Below are positions 37,409-45,463 of a stretch of 64,000 nucleotides of DNA, piece after piece (within the stretch, counting starts at the first letter, position 1; each line of letters opens with the position of its first letter). Source of the stretch: FEB-22 sp003105195. GTDB taxonomy: Bacteria; Pseudomonadota; Alphaproteobacteria; Rhizobiales; Xanthobacteraceae. Where the stretch lies: contig JAOSKV010000002.1 in the NCBI GenBank assembly GCA_027493405.1, positions 145,134 through 209,133 on the forward strand, written 5' to 3'. The notes beneath the pieces were generated by a model. The model was not told the origin of the DNA and ran no database searches. It saw only the letters and a list, made by a program, of their open reading frames with translations. The position numbers and the translations under genes were made by a program.

Positions 37409-38014
37409 TCACCGACTTCTTCCCGCCCGCATCGCCTTGACGGCCCGGGCGACCAGCGCGCCCTGGAGGAGCGCGGCGGTGTCGGTCACGGTCGCGTATT
37501 CGCGGTGCATGACGGCGAGCGAGAGCTGGTGCACGTCCTCGGCGCTCCAGACGCGGCCCGTCAGGTCGCGGACATCGACGGCCCAGCAGGCATCGGCGGC
37601 GACGAAGACGCGGTAGCCGAGATTGCCGGCGTGGCGCACGGTGGCCTCGACCGAGTTGTGGGTGAGCACGCCGCAGACCGCGAGCGTCGTGGCGCCGCGT
37701 TGCGTGAGCATCTCCTCGAGCGCGGTGCCGACGAAGGCCGAGTTGGCGGTCTTGCCGACGACCGCCTCGCCGTCCCGCGGCAGCGCCGCGGGCTTGAAGG
37801 CATGGCCGGGGGTCCCGGGCCGATAGGGCGAGCGCGGCGCGACCGAATCGTGGCGCACGTGCACCAGCGGCATCGCGGCCTCGCGCCAGGCCGCGATCAG
37901 CGCCGCGATCTTCGTCTCGGCGTCCGGATTGTTGCGCGGGCCCCAGGCCGGATCGTCGATCGCCATCTGCACGTCGACGACCATCAGCACCGTATCGGAC
38001 GGGAGCCTCGGCAT
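37409..38014 (-). CDS. Isochorismatase-like cysteine-hydrolase family protein with Ser at the nucleophile site
   Basis: The 201-residue product has the family fold: VLMVVDVQMAID with the catalytic Asp, GKTANSAFVGTALEE with the catalytic Lys, and the segment VCGVLTHNSVEATVRHAGN. In catalytic members the last motif has Cys where this protein has Ser (THNS instead of TxxC), although a Cys is present four to five residues earlier. It may therefore be inactive or use different chemistry. The gene is short of clear partners; the MaoC gene lies 43 bp upstream on the same strand and could be co-transcribed. Confidence 0.8.
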   Translation of the reverse strand: MPRLPSDTVLMVVDVQMAIDDPAWGPRNNPDAETKIAALIAAWREAAMPLVHVRHDSVAPRSPYRPGTPGHAFKPAALPRDGEAVVGKTANSAFVGTALEEMLTQRGATTLAVCGVLTHNSVEATVRHAGNLGYRVFVAADACWAVDVRDLTGRVWSAEDVHQLSLAVMHREYATVTDTAALLQGALVARAVKAMRAGRSR

Positions 38015-38057
38015 CCTGCAGCCATGCCCTCTTCGAGCGCGCCATCCGAGGAATCGG

Positions 38058-39107
38058 TCAGCGCGGAATCAGCACCCAGTAGTCGAGGTCGAGGATCACG
38101 GCGGGGTCGTCGGCCTCGCCGCTCCTGAGCGGGAACTCGCGGCAGGGCTGGTCCTTGGTCGCGACCGTGCGCAGGCGCAGCGCGCCGAGGTCGCGGCGTC
38201 CCGACAGCTCGGCCCGGGCGAGCACCTCGGACCAGGCGAACACGGTGTCGCCGGCGAACAGCGGCGCGACGTGGCGCCCGCCGTTGATGGCGGCGATCCG
38301 GAAGGCGTTGGCGAGGCCGTTGAAGGAGAGCGCGCGGGCGAGCGAGATCACGTGCCCGCCATAGACCAGGCGGCGGCCGAAGCGGCCCTGGCTTTCGCTG
38401 AACTGGTTGAAGTGGACCCGCGCCGTGTTCTGGTAGAGCCGGGTCGCGATCTGGTGCTCGGCCTCCTCGACCGTCATGCCGTCGACGTGGTCGATCCGCT
38501 CGCCGACCGCGTAGTCGCCGTAGCGATGCGGGCTGCCCGCCAGCGCGAAGTCGTAGGCCCCGGTGTCGATCGGCGGGCAGGCCGCGCCGAGTGCGTCCGG
38601 CGCGACCGCCTCGGGCAGGGCGGGCGCGGCGGCTTCCGGCGCGGGCGCCGCCTCGTCGCGCTTGCGCACCATCACCCAGCGCACATAGTCGAGCACCCGG
38701 GTGCCGTCCTGCCGGAAGCCAGTCGAGCGCACATGGACCACGCCGGACTTGCGGTTGGAGGTCTCGCGCAGGCCGATCACCTCGGAGACGGCATTGAGCG
38801 TGTCGCCCGGATAGACCGGGCCGAGGAAGCGGCAGTCCGCATAGCCGAGATTGGCGACGGCGTTGAGCGAGATGTCGGGCACCGTCTTGCCGAACACCAC
38901 GTGAAACACCAGGAGGTCGTCCACCGGCGCGCGGGGAAAGCCGATCGCCGCCGCGAAGGCGTCGGACGACTGCACCGCGAAGCGGGCTCCGAACAGGCCA
39001 TTGTAGAGCGCGACGTCGCCGGCCGTGACGGTGCGCGGCGTCGCGTGGCGGATCTCTTGGCCGATCCGGAAGTCCTCGAAGAAATTGCCGGCGCTGGTCT
39101 TGGTCAT
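38058..39107 (-). CDS. MaoC family dehydratase, mesaconyl-CoA hydratase-like
   Basis: The 349-residue protein has two hot-dog domains. The first (about 10-150) opens with FFEDFRIGQEIRHATPRTVT and contains ALYNGLFGARFAVQ. The second (about 215-345) contains RVHFNQFSESQGRFGRRLVY with GGHVISLARALSFNG. This architecture and length match mesaconyl-CoA (2-methylfumaryl-CoA) hydratase of the ethylmalonyl-CoA pathway. A CitE-like lyase that could act in the same pathway lies at 52262. The other specific genes (ccr, ecm, mcd) are not in the window, so the assignment is by similarity only. Confidence 0.8.
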   Translation of the reverse strand: MTKTSAGNFFEDFRIGQEIRHATPRTVTAGDVALYNGLFGARFAVQSSDAFAAAIGFPRAPVDDLLVFHVVFGKTVPDISLNAVANLGYADCRFLGPVYPGDTLNAVSEVIGLRETSNRKSGVVHVRSTGFRQDGTRVLDYVRWVMVRKRDEAAPAPEAAAPALPEAVAPDALGAACPPIDTGAYDFALAGSPHRYGDYAVGERIDHVDGMTVEEAEHQIATRLYQNTARVHFNQFSESQGRFGRRLVYGGHVISLARALSFNGLANAFRIAAINGGRHVAPLFAGDTVFAWSEVLARAELSGRRDLGALRLRTVATKDQPCREFPLRSGEADDPAVILDLDYWVLIPR

Positions 39108-39196
39108 GGCGGCTCCCGTGCCGGGTCCAGGTATCCGGCAGGCGGCCACGAGGCAAGCGCGCACGCGGCCGTGACGGCCGCGATCGGGAGCCGCGC

Positions 39197-39403
39197 TCAG
39201 CCGGGCTGGGGCGAGAGCGAGAGGCGGTCCTCGGAGGGCCCTTGCACCGGCCGCGGGCCGATGAAGCCGTAGAGGGTCGCCACGATCAGCAGCGCGCAGG
39301 CGACCGGCACGGAAGTCCAGGCAAGGGCGCCGGTGGCGAGCCCCGCGATCACCGCGTTGGCGGCGAAACCGAGGGCGAGGCTGGACAGCACGATCTTGAG
39401 CAT
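39197..39403 (-). CDS. Small membrane protein, 68 residues
   Basis: The product starts MLKIVLSSLALGFAANAVIA and has two hydrophobic segments (about 1-28 and 29-50) and a short polar tail. I do not recognise a family. It diverges from leuB, whose start lies 122 bp away. Confidence 0.5.
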   Translation of the reverse strand: MLKIVLSSLALGFAANAVIAGLATGALAWTSVPVACALLIVATLYGFIGPRPVQGPSEDRLSLSPQPG

Positions 39404-39525
39404 GGCGAAAGTCCCTGACCCGGTCCTGCCCTTGGTCGCGCGGCCCCGGCGCGGGGTTCATCGCCTTGCCATTCGGGGTCGCGGCCTTTAGCAAGGCCCC
39501 GACCCAACGACGCGAGGCGACCCAG

Positions 39526-40638
39526 ATGGCGACCATGAAGCTCCTTCTCCTTCCGGGCGACGGCATCGGGCCCGAGGTCATGGCCGAGGTGAAGAAGCTG
39601 ATCGCCTGGATGAACCGGCGCGGCATGGGACGCTACGAGACCGAGGAGGGGCTGGTCGGCGGCTGCGCCTACGACGCGCACCAGGTCGCGATCACGGACG
39701 CCACCATGGAGAGCGCCAAGGCGGCCGACGCCGTGATCTTCGGCGCCGTCGGCGGGCCGAAGTGGGACAAGGTGCCCTACGAGGTGCGCCCCGAGGCCGG
39801 CCTCCTGCGCCTGCGCAAGGATCTCGGCCTGTTCGCCAATATCCGGCCCGCGATCTGCTATCCGGCGCTCGCCGAGTCCTCGAGCCTCAAGCGCGAGGTC
39901 GTCGACGGGCTCGACATCATCATCCTGCGCGAGCTGACGGGCGGGGTCTATTTCGGCGAGCCGAAGACCATCACGGATCTCGGCAACGGCCAGAAGCGCG
40001 CCGTCGACACCCAGGTCTACGACACCTACGAGATCGAGCGCATCGGCCGCGTCGCCTTCGAGCTCGCGCGCAAGCGGCGCAACAAGGTGACCTCGATGGA
40101 GAAGCGCAACGTCATGAAGACGGGCGTGCTCTGGCACGAGGTGATCGAGGCCGTGCACGCGCGAGAGTTCGCGGACGTGACGCTCGAGCACATGCTGGCC
40201 GACGCGGGCGGCATGCAGCTGGTGCGCTGGCCGAAGCAGTTCGACGTGATCGTCACCGACAACCTGTTCGGCGACATGCTGTCCGACGTCGCCGCCATGC
40301 TGACGGGCTCGCTCGGCATGCTGCCCTCCGCCTCGCTCGGCGAGGTCGACCCGAAAACGAAGAAGCGCCGCGCGCTCTACGAGCCGGTGCACGGCTCGGC
40401 CCCCGACATCGCGGGCAAGGGCCTCGCCAACCCGATCGCCATGATCGCCTCCTTCGCGATGGCGCTGCGCTATTCCTTCGGCATGCTCAAGGAGGCGGAC
40501 CTGATCGACCAGGCGATCGCCGCCGCGCTCGCCAAGGGCCTGCGCACCGCCGACATCGCGTCGCCGGGCGCCACCGTGGTCGGCACCGCCCAGATGGGCG
40601 ACGCCATCATCGCCGAGATGGAGACGCTGGCGGGGTAG
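39526..40638 (+). CDS. leuB: 3-isopropylmalate dehydrogenase
   Basis: LeuB makes 2-oxoisocaproate precursor in leucine synthesis with NAD+. The 370-residue product has LLLLPGDGIGPEVMAE, the substrate-binding ILRELTGGVYFGEPK, the RRNKVTSMEKRNVMKTG segment, the metal-binding FDVIVTDNLFGDMLSD, and EPVHGSAPDIAGKG for NAD binding. The ATG at 39526 is preferred over 39535 for the upstream GAGG; either is possible. leuC, leuD and asd are in the same window but not in one operon. Confidence 0.96.
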   Translation: MATMKLLLLPGDGIGPEVMAEVKKLIAWMNRRGMGRYETEEGLVGGCAYDAHQVAITDATMESAKAADAVIFGAVGGPKWDKVPYEVRPEAGLLRLRKDLGLFANIRPAICYPALAESSSLKREVVDGLDIIILRELTGGVYFGEPKTITDLGNGQKRAVDTQVYDTYEIERIGRVAFELARKRRNKVTSMEKRNVMKTGVLWHEVIEAVHAREFADVTLEHMLADAGGMQLVRWPKQFDVIVTDNLFGDMLSDVAAMLTGSLGMLPSASLGEVDPKTKKRRALYEPVHGSAPDIAGKGLANPIAMIASFAMALRYSFGMLKEADLIDQAIAAALAKGLRTADIASPGATVVGTAQMGDAIIAEMETLAG

Positions 40639-40646
40639 CGCGGCCC

Positions 40647-40768
40647 GTAGGGTGCAATAGCCGCGTCAGCGGCATATTGCACCGGCCTCGTCTCCCGAGC
40701 AGCCCTTTGGTGCAATACGGCGCACCCAAGTCGGCAAGCCCGACTTGGGTGCGCCTATTGCACCCTAC
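40647..40768. repeat. Compound palindrome (three-stem repeat)
   Basis: The ends GTAGGGTGCAATAG (from 40647) and CTATTGCACCCTAC (to 40768) are perfect inverted repeats. Two further hairpins lie inside: GTGCAATA...TATTGCAC on the left and CGCACCCAAGTCGG / CCCGACTTGGGTGCG on the right. It separates convergent leuB and the FkbM gene and provides the FkbM stop codon (40765-40767). It probably works as a bidirectional terminator. Confidence 0.85.
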
Positions 40769-41490
40769 TTCTCGAACACGAGGTCGGGGCCGAACTCGGC
40801 GGTGAGGTGCCAGCCGTGGCCTTGCATCGTGGCGATCACGGTGTCGCGGTGGTCCCAGGACTCGATCTGGGCGATGCCGCGGTTGTCGTGCAGCAAGCCG
40901 GGCATGCCGGCGAGCGCCTCCGGCTCGTGGAACTCGACGTCGAGCTTGAGCGCCAGCGTTTCGCCGGCGAGTGACAACAGGTCGTCGAAGCGCGCGACCT
41001 CGACCTCGTAGCCTTCGTCACCTGCGGCGGCGAGGCGCGAGGCGCCGGTGTTGCTTTCGGGGCCCGGCACGAGGCGCAGGCGGCCCGGGGAGTCGCCCAG
41101 CGCGATCTCGCGCAGGTCGACCCGATCGGTAAGGTCGTTCACCAGGAGGTTGGCGCGCAAATGGACCGCGTTGCGCCGGTCGGGCTCGAAGGCGACCGCG
41201 CGCGGCACGAGACCGCGCTTCAGAAGAATGCAGGTGTAGAGGCCCGCATTGGCGCCGATGTCGAGGAACACCGTGGGCCGCAGCCGCGCGCAGGCCGCGA
41301 TCATATGGTCGAGCTGATCGAGGTCGTAGGTGCCGGCACTGATCTCGCGGCCGATGACGTTGGTGGCGCGCACCATGAAGCGCGCACCGAGATAATCCGC
41401 CATGAAGTAGCGGTCGCCGTGGACCAGGCGATCGAGCCGTTTCCAGAGGCTGCGCCGGAGCTTGCGGCGGAAACGGTTGGCCGTGGCCAT
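40765..41490 (-). CDS. FkbM family methyltransferase
   Basis: The 241-residue protein has the SAM-binding motif FLDIGANAGLYTC, then AVAFEPDRRNAVHLRANL with the ribose-binding acidic residue, and an NTGASRL segment typical of FkbM enzymes that methylate sugar or polyketide hydroxyls. The N-terminal 30 residues are basic. Its stop codon lies inside the palindromic repeat. There are no glycan genes nearby, so the substrate is unknown. Confidence 0.85.
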   Translation of the reverse strand: MATANRFRRKLRRSLWKRLDRLVHGDRYFMADYLGARFMVRATNVIGREISAGTYDLDQLDHMIAACARLRPTVFLDIGANAGLYTCILLKRGLVPRAVAFEPDRRNAVHLRANLLVNDLTDRVDLREIALGDSPGRLRLVPGPESNTGASRLAAAGDEGYEVEVARFDDLLSLAGETLALKLDVEFHEPEALAGMPGLLHDNRGIAQIESWDHRDTVIATMQGHGWHLTAEFGPDLVFEK

Positions 41491-41517
41491 GGGCAGCCGG
41501 CCGCGCCGGCCCTCGGC

Positions 41518-41859
41518 TCAGAAGCCCGGCACGTAGCCCGGAATGTAGTAGGGGCCCGGGAGCGGATACCGGTGCATGCGCTCGTTGTGGCGCACGACGT
41601 CGAAGGCCGTATAGCCGGGCGGCTCCGCATAGGAGCGGAAATCCGGACGTTCGTAGCGGCCGACCTCGGTGCCGGCGTCGAGATAGGAGCGCGGCCGCAC
41701 CGTGATGCGCGTGCGCACGCGGCCGGTCTCGTCGACGAAGGTGATGCGCTCGCCCTGCGCCTGGTAGCCTCGCCGCCGCTGCGCATCGGCCGGGTCGGAG
41801 ACCAGCGCGGTTGCGAGCACGGTCGCGAGGGCGAGAGCCGAAAGGGGCGCCAGGCGCAT
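41518..41859 (-). CDS. Exported Pro/Tyr-rich protein, unknown function
   Basis: The 113-residue protein has a signal peptide (MRLAPLSALALATVLATALV then SDPADA) followed by QRRRGYQAQGERITFVDETG. The rest is beta-rich with a Pro/Tyr/Gly C-terminus (PGPYYIPGYVPGF). The start at 41859 is set by the signal peptide. It could be transcribed with the FkbM gene 27 bp downstream, though no link in function is visible. Confidence 0.6.
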   Translation of the reverse strand: MRLAPLSALALATVLATALVSDPADAQRRRGYQAQGERITFVDETGRVRTRITVRPRSYLDAGTEVGRYERPDFRSYAEPPGYTAFDVVRHNERMHRYPLPGPYYIPGYVPGF

Positions 41860-42074
41860 GGAGACCTCGTTGTTCCTTGCTTCAACACGCGCAAGGCGTG
41901 CTTCGTTCCGCACCATAGCGGGTGACGCTGCAGCGCGATAGTCGCCCCGGATCCCCTGGGAAGCCTTGCGATGCATCAAGACCCGCCGTGTTGCACATTG
42001 AGCACAGGCGAATCTCCGGGCTATGCTTGCCAAGCTTCGGACTTGCGGGTGAATGTGGTGTTAACCCCCGGGAC

Positions 42075-42593
42075 ATGTCGCGCATGACGCGCGAGCCGCA
42101 TGGCGAGCTCGCCCGGCTGCTGCCGCGGCTGGTGGCGTTCGCGCGCACCATGCTGGGCGAGCAGGAGGCGGCGCGCGACCTGGTGCAGGAGGCGGCCGCG
42201 CGCGCGCTCGGCGCCCGGCAGGTGCCGGCGGATGCGCCGGCCTACCGGGCCTGGATGTTCCAGATCGTGCGCAACGCGGCCCTCGACGAGCTCAAGCGGC
42301 GCCGGCGCCTCACCGCCGCCGCATTGCCGGAGGCCCATGTGGACCTGTGGAGCTACGATGCGGCGCGCATCGCCAAGCTGACCGTGGAGCAGGGGCTCGC
42401 GGCGCTGGAGCCGCCGCACCGGGAGATCATCGCCTTGATCGACATCGCGGGCTTCAGCTATGCCGAGGCCGCCGGCCTGACCGGCGTCCCGATCGGCACC
42501 GTGATGAGCCGCGTCGCCCGCGCGCGCAGCGCGCTGCTCGCCGCGATCGAGCAGAGCAGCGTCAGGCCCCTGAGGTCGCGCCATGGCGGTTGA
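42075..42593 (+). CDS. ECF-type RNA polymerase sigma factor
   Basis: The 172-residue protein has the region 2 helix motif EAARDLVQEAAARALGARQ, WMFQIVRNAALDELKRRRR for -10 contacts, and region 4 with EIIALIDIAGFSYAEAAGLT, GVPIGTVMSRVARARSALL for -35 recognition. This is the minimal ECF architecture. It overlaps the anti-sigma gene by 11 bp. The operon continues into a sulfite-oxidase-like enzyme and a cytochrome, so those are its probable targets along with itself. An upstream in-frame start is possible; I chose the ATG at 42075. Confidence 0.88.
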   Translation: MSRMTREPHGELARLLPRLVAFARTMLGEQEAARDLVQEAAARALGARQVPADAPAYRAWMFQIVRNAALDELKRRRRLTAAALPEAHVDLWSYDAARIAKLTVEQGLAALEPPHREIIALIDIAGFSYAEAAGLTGVPIGTVMSRVARARSALLAAIEQSSVRPLRSRHGG

Positions 42594-43284
42594 GCCGCAG
42601 GACGATGCCGAGCGCCTCAATGCGCTGGTCGACGGCGAGCTGGCGCCGGCCGCGCGCGCCGCGCTCGCCGAGCGCATCGCCGCCGACCGCTCCCTCGCGC
42701 GCGCGCATGCGACGCTCGCCCGGCTCAAGTCGTGCGTCGCCGAGCTGGGCGAGGCCGAGCCCTCCGGGGTGGTGCCGCGGACGCCTGCCCGGTGGCGCCG
42801 GCGGGTCCCCGCGGCGGCCGGGGTCGCGGCGGCGGCGCTGCTGGGCCTCTGGCTCGCGCTGCCGGAGCCGGCGCGTGCGCCCGAGACGCCGCTGCCGCAT
42901 GCGGCGATCACGCTCGCGGCCCTGCCGGCGAGCCCCGTGGTGCCGCATCTCGACCGCGCCGGGCTGACGCTGACCGGGGTCGCGGTCGCGGCGTCGGACG
43001 GCGACCCGGTGGTGGTCGCGACCTATCGGGGTCCGCGCGGCTGCCGGCTCGAGCTGCATGCGGCGGCGGCGGGCCACGCCTTTCCGCCGACCGCGGGCAC
43101 GCGTCGCCACGCCTGGACGGCCGGGCCGCTCGCCTACCAGCTGGTGGCTTTCGGCATGCCGGCCGCGCGGTTCCGCGCGGTCGTGGATGCGGCCGAACGG
43201 GCGACCCTGGGCGACGGACTCCCCGACGCGCTGGACCGGCGCCTGCGCGAGGCGCGCCTCGCCTCGCAGCCCTGTGTCGGGTGA
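42583..43284 (+). CDS. Membrane-bound anti-sigma factor
   Basis: The 233-residue product has an N-terminal anti-sigma domain beginning DDAERLNALVDGELAPAARA, with a region typical of RsiW/RskA-like factors. One membrane segment follows at about 77-95 (AAGVAAAALLGLWLALPEPA), then a periplasmic domain with RGPRGCRLELHAAAAG. No zinc-binding HxxxCxxC motif is visible, so it is not a ZAS-type factor. It overlaps the sigma gene, which fits translational coupling and stoichiometric control. Confidence 0.8.
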   Translation: MAVEPQDDAERLNALVDGELAPAARAALAERIAADRSLARAHATLARLKSCVAELGEAEPSGVVPRTPARWRRRVPAAAGVAAAALLGLWLALPEPARAPETPLPHAAITLAALPASPVVPHLDRAGLTLTGVAVAASDGDPVVVATYRGPRGCRLELHAAAAGHAFPPTAGTRRHAWTAGPLAYQLVAFGMPAARFRAVVDAAERATLGDGLPDALDRRLREARLASQPCVG

Positions 43285-43389
43285 CCCGGAATAAAACTCG
43301 CGCGTCGGTCGTTTCGACAGTTGCGGGGGCGGCGTGGGCCGCGCCCGAACAAAAGCGCGGCCGCGAGCCGTGCAGCGAGGGAGAAGCGC

Positions 43390-44739
43390 ATGTCTGACAA
43401 GATCGAGCGCTCCATCGAGGAGCTCTATCGGGACGACCCCGAACGTGCCGATGCCGTGGTGTTCGGCCGCAGGACCGACCTCAGCCGCCGCGGCTTCCTC
43501 GGCGGCGCCGGCCTCGCCACCATGGGGGTCGCGGTGGGCGGCGCCATCCCGTTCGCCGAGAACATGCCGGCCGGCATGATCCCGGCCGCCCATGCCCAGG
43601 GCCAGCCCGCCGCGCCCGCGGCCCAGCCGAAGGGTCCCGTCTATCTCAACTTCCCGGGCAAGAGCGACAAGCTCGTGGTGATCGGCGAGCGCCCGCTGGT
43701 CGCCGAGACGCCCGAGCACCTGCTCGACGACGACACCACGCCGATCGACAAGTTCTATATCCGCAACAACGGGCAGATCCCGGAGCAGACCAAGGACGCC
43801 GACGCCTGGAAGATCACGGTCGACGGCGAGGTGAACAAGAAGCTCGAGCTCACGCTGGGCGAGCTGAAATCGAAGTTCAAGCCGGTGACGCGCCGCATGG
43901 TCCTGGAATGCGGCGGCAATGGCCGGTCGTTCTTCACGCCGCAGGCGCGCGGCAACCAGTGGACCAATGGCGGCGCCGGCTGCGCCGAGTGGACCGGCGT
44001 GCGCGTCGCCGACGTGCTCAAGGCGGCGGGCGTGAAGTCCTCGGCGGTGTTCAGCGGCCACTACGGCGCCGACCCGCATCTCTCGGGCGACGCCAGCAAG
44101 CAGGCGCTCTCGCGCGGCGTGCCGATCAAGAAGCTGATGGACGAGAACAACCTGATCGTCTGGCAGATGAACGGCCAGCCGCTGCCGCTGATCCACGGCT
44201 TCCCGGTGCGCCTGGTGATCGCGGGCTGGCCCGGCTCCACCTCGAGCAAGTGGCTGAACCGGATCTGGGTGCGCGACAAGGTGCATGACGGGCAAGGCAT
44301 GGGCGGCACCTCGTACCGGGTCGCGGTCAAGCCGATGGTGCCGGGCGACAAGCCCGACATGGCGAACTTCAAGGACCTCGAATCGATGCCGGTGCGCTCG
44401 ATCATCACCAATCCGATGAACGGCACCAAGCTCGCGGCCGGCACCCGCGAGGTGAAGCTGCGCGGCGCCTCCTGGGCCGGCGACCACACGGTGAAGCAGG
44501 TCGATCTCTCGATCGACTTCGGTGCCACCTGGCGGTCCGCCAAGGTCGAGAAGGCGAAGAACAAGTACGACTGGCAGCGCTGGACGGCCACGGTGAAGCT
44601 CCCGACCGACGGTTACTACGAGATCTGGACGCGCGGCACCGACTCGCGGGGCGTGATGCAGCCGCATCTCGCAGGCTTCTGGAACCCGCAGGGCTATGGC
44701 GGCAATCCGATGCACCGGATCGCGGTGCTGGTCGGCTGA
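43390..44739 (+). CDS. Sulfite-oxidase-like molybdopterin oxidoreductase (SorA-like), Tat-exported
   Basis: The 449-residue protein carries a twin-arginine signal (LSRRGFLGGAGLATMG, Arg33-Arg34) and the sulfite oxidase fold. Cys174 in LECGGNGRSFF is the expected Mo ligand, and RLVIAGWPGSTSSKWLNRI and a C-terminal Mo-co dimerisation domain follow. A heme-binding cytochrome lies four bases downstream, as in SorAB sulfite dehydrogenases. The ATG follows GAGGGAGAAGCGC. It probably oxidises sulfite or a related substrate in the periplasm. Alternatively it could be a YedY-type enzyme, but the cytochrome partner and length favour SorA. Confidence 0.85.
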   Translation: MSDKIERSIEELYRDDPERADAVVFGRRTDLSRRGFLGGAGLATMGVAVGGAIPFAENMPAGMIPAAHAQGQPAAPAAQPKGPVYLNFPGKSDKLVVIGERPLVAETPEHLLDDDTTPIDKFYIRNNGQIPEQTKDADAWKITVDGEVNKKLELTLGELKSKFKPVTRRMVLECGGNGRSFFTPQARGNQWTNGGAGCAEWTGVRVADVLKAAGVKSSAVFSGHYGADPHLSGDASKQALSRGVPIKKLMDENNLIVWQMNGQPLPLIHGFPVRLVIAGWPGSTSSKWLNRIWVRDKVHDGQGMGGTSYRVAVKPMVPGDKPDMANFKDLESMPVRSIITNPMNGTKLAAGTREVKLRGASWAGDHTVKQVDLSIDFGATWRSAKVEKAKNKYDWQRWTATVKLPTDGYYEIWTRGTDSRGVMQPHLAGFWNPQGYGGNPMHRIAVLVG

Positions 44740-44742
44740 CGC

Positions 44743-45165
44743 ATGATCGCATCCCCCGTGTCCGGGTCCGCCGCCGCGCCATCGGCGCGGCGGCGTCTCG
44801 TTGCCGCCGCGCTCGCTGGCTTGCTCGCGGCGTGCGCGATCTTCATGGCCGCGGCGCCGGGCGGCGCGCAGGCGCCGACCGCGTTCACGCCCCGGGAGGA
44901 GAGCCCGGAGGAATTTCCCGAAGGGGCGGGGCGCGACGAGACCTTCTACGCCTGCACGCCCTGCCACAATTTCAAGCTGGTCGCGCAGCAGGGCATGACG
45001 CGCAACCAGTGGAACGACACCCTCGACTGGATGACCCAGAGGCACAACATGCCGCCGCTCGAGGGCGACGACCGCAAGATCGTGCTCGACTACCTGGAGG
45101 CGACCTACCCGCCGAGCGCGCCGGCGGGCCGCGGCGGCTGGCAGAACCCGTTCATGAAACGTTAG
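44743..45165 (+). CDS. c-type cytochrome subunit (SorB-like)
   Basis: The 140-residue protein has an N-terminal membrane/signal segment (LVAAALAGLLAACAIFMAAAPG) and one heme-attachment motif CTPCH at residues 71-75. A downstream HNMPPL supplies a probable axial Met. Its small size and its place directly after the Mo enzyme match the electron-accepting SorB subunit. The four-base gap from the previous gene indicates co-translation. An unusual feature is a Cys in the signal region, so a lipoprotein is possible. Confidence 0.82.
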   Translation: MIASPVSGSAAAPSARRRLVAAALAGLLAACAIFMAAAPGGAQAPTAFTPREESPEEFPEGAGRDETFYACTPCHNFKLVAQQGMTRNQWNDTLDWMTQRHNMPPLEGDDRKIVLDYLEATYPPSAPAGRGGWQNPFMKR

Positions 45166-45186
45166 CGGCCGGGGGTCCCCGGCCGC
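45165..45186 (+). terminator. GC hairpin after the cytochrome gene
   Basis: GCGGCCGGGG and CCCCGGCCGC pair perfectly with a 2-nt loop, starting at the last base of the cytochrome stop codon. There is no T run, so it is a weak or stabilising structure and not a classical terminator. Confidence 0.45.
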
Positions 45187-45228
45187 CGATCCGGCTCCCC
45201 TCGTCGGGGGGACTCCGGCATGAACCAT

Positions 45229-45257
45229 TTGACATTTTGCGAGACCAAGGCATTAAG
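45229..45257 (+). promoter_or_regulatory. Candidate promoter for asd
   Basis: A perfect TTGACA (45229-45234) is followed at 16-17 bp by CATTAA(G). The -10 is weak (3 of 6), but the stretch is the only AT-rich one upstream of asd. It would give a leader of about 200 nt containing the short reading frame at 45282. Confidence 0.4.
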
Positions 45258-45281
45258 AGGCGCGCCCCGCGCACCCGGAGA

Positions 45282-45359
45282 ATGGCTTCAGCAATGGCGA
45301 CGGTGACGAAAAAACCGGCCACGACCCCGTCGACCGCCAAAGGCGGCACGACGCGCTGA
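45282..45359 (+). CDS. Possible Thr/Lys-rich leader peptide of asd
   Basis: The 25-codon frame reads MASAMATVTKKPATTPSTAK then GGTTR. Seven Thr and three Lys codons, plus two Met, are in a peptide ahead of aspartate-semialdehyde dehydrogenase, whose pathway makes Thr, Lys and Met. This resembles attenuation leaders such as thrL. After its stop, three possible stems form at 45362-45406, 45380-45401 and 45407-45422. Against it: GGAG is only one base from the first ATG and 13 from the second, and no U-rich terminator is visible. I rate it as a hypothesis. Confidence 0.35.
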   Translation: MASAMATVTKKPATTPSTAKGGTTR

Positions 45360-45463
45360 CGCTTGTCCTCGCTTCCGGGCCCTCCCCCGGCGGGGGATGG
45401 GACAAGGCCCGCGACGGCGGGCGATACCCGGGGGAGCCAGAGTCTCGAAGCAGGAACAGATCC

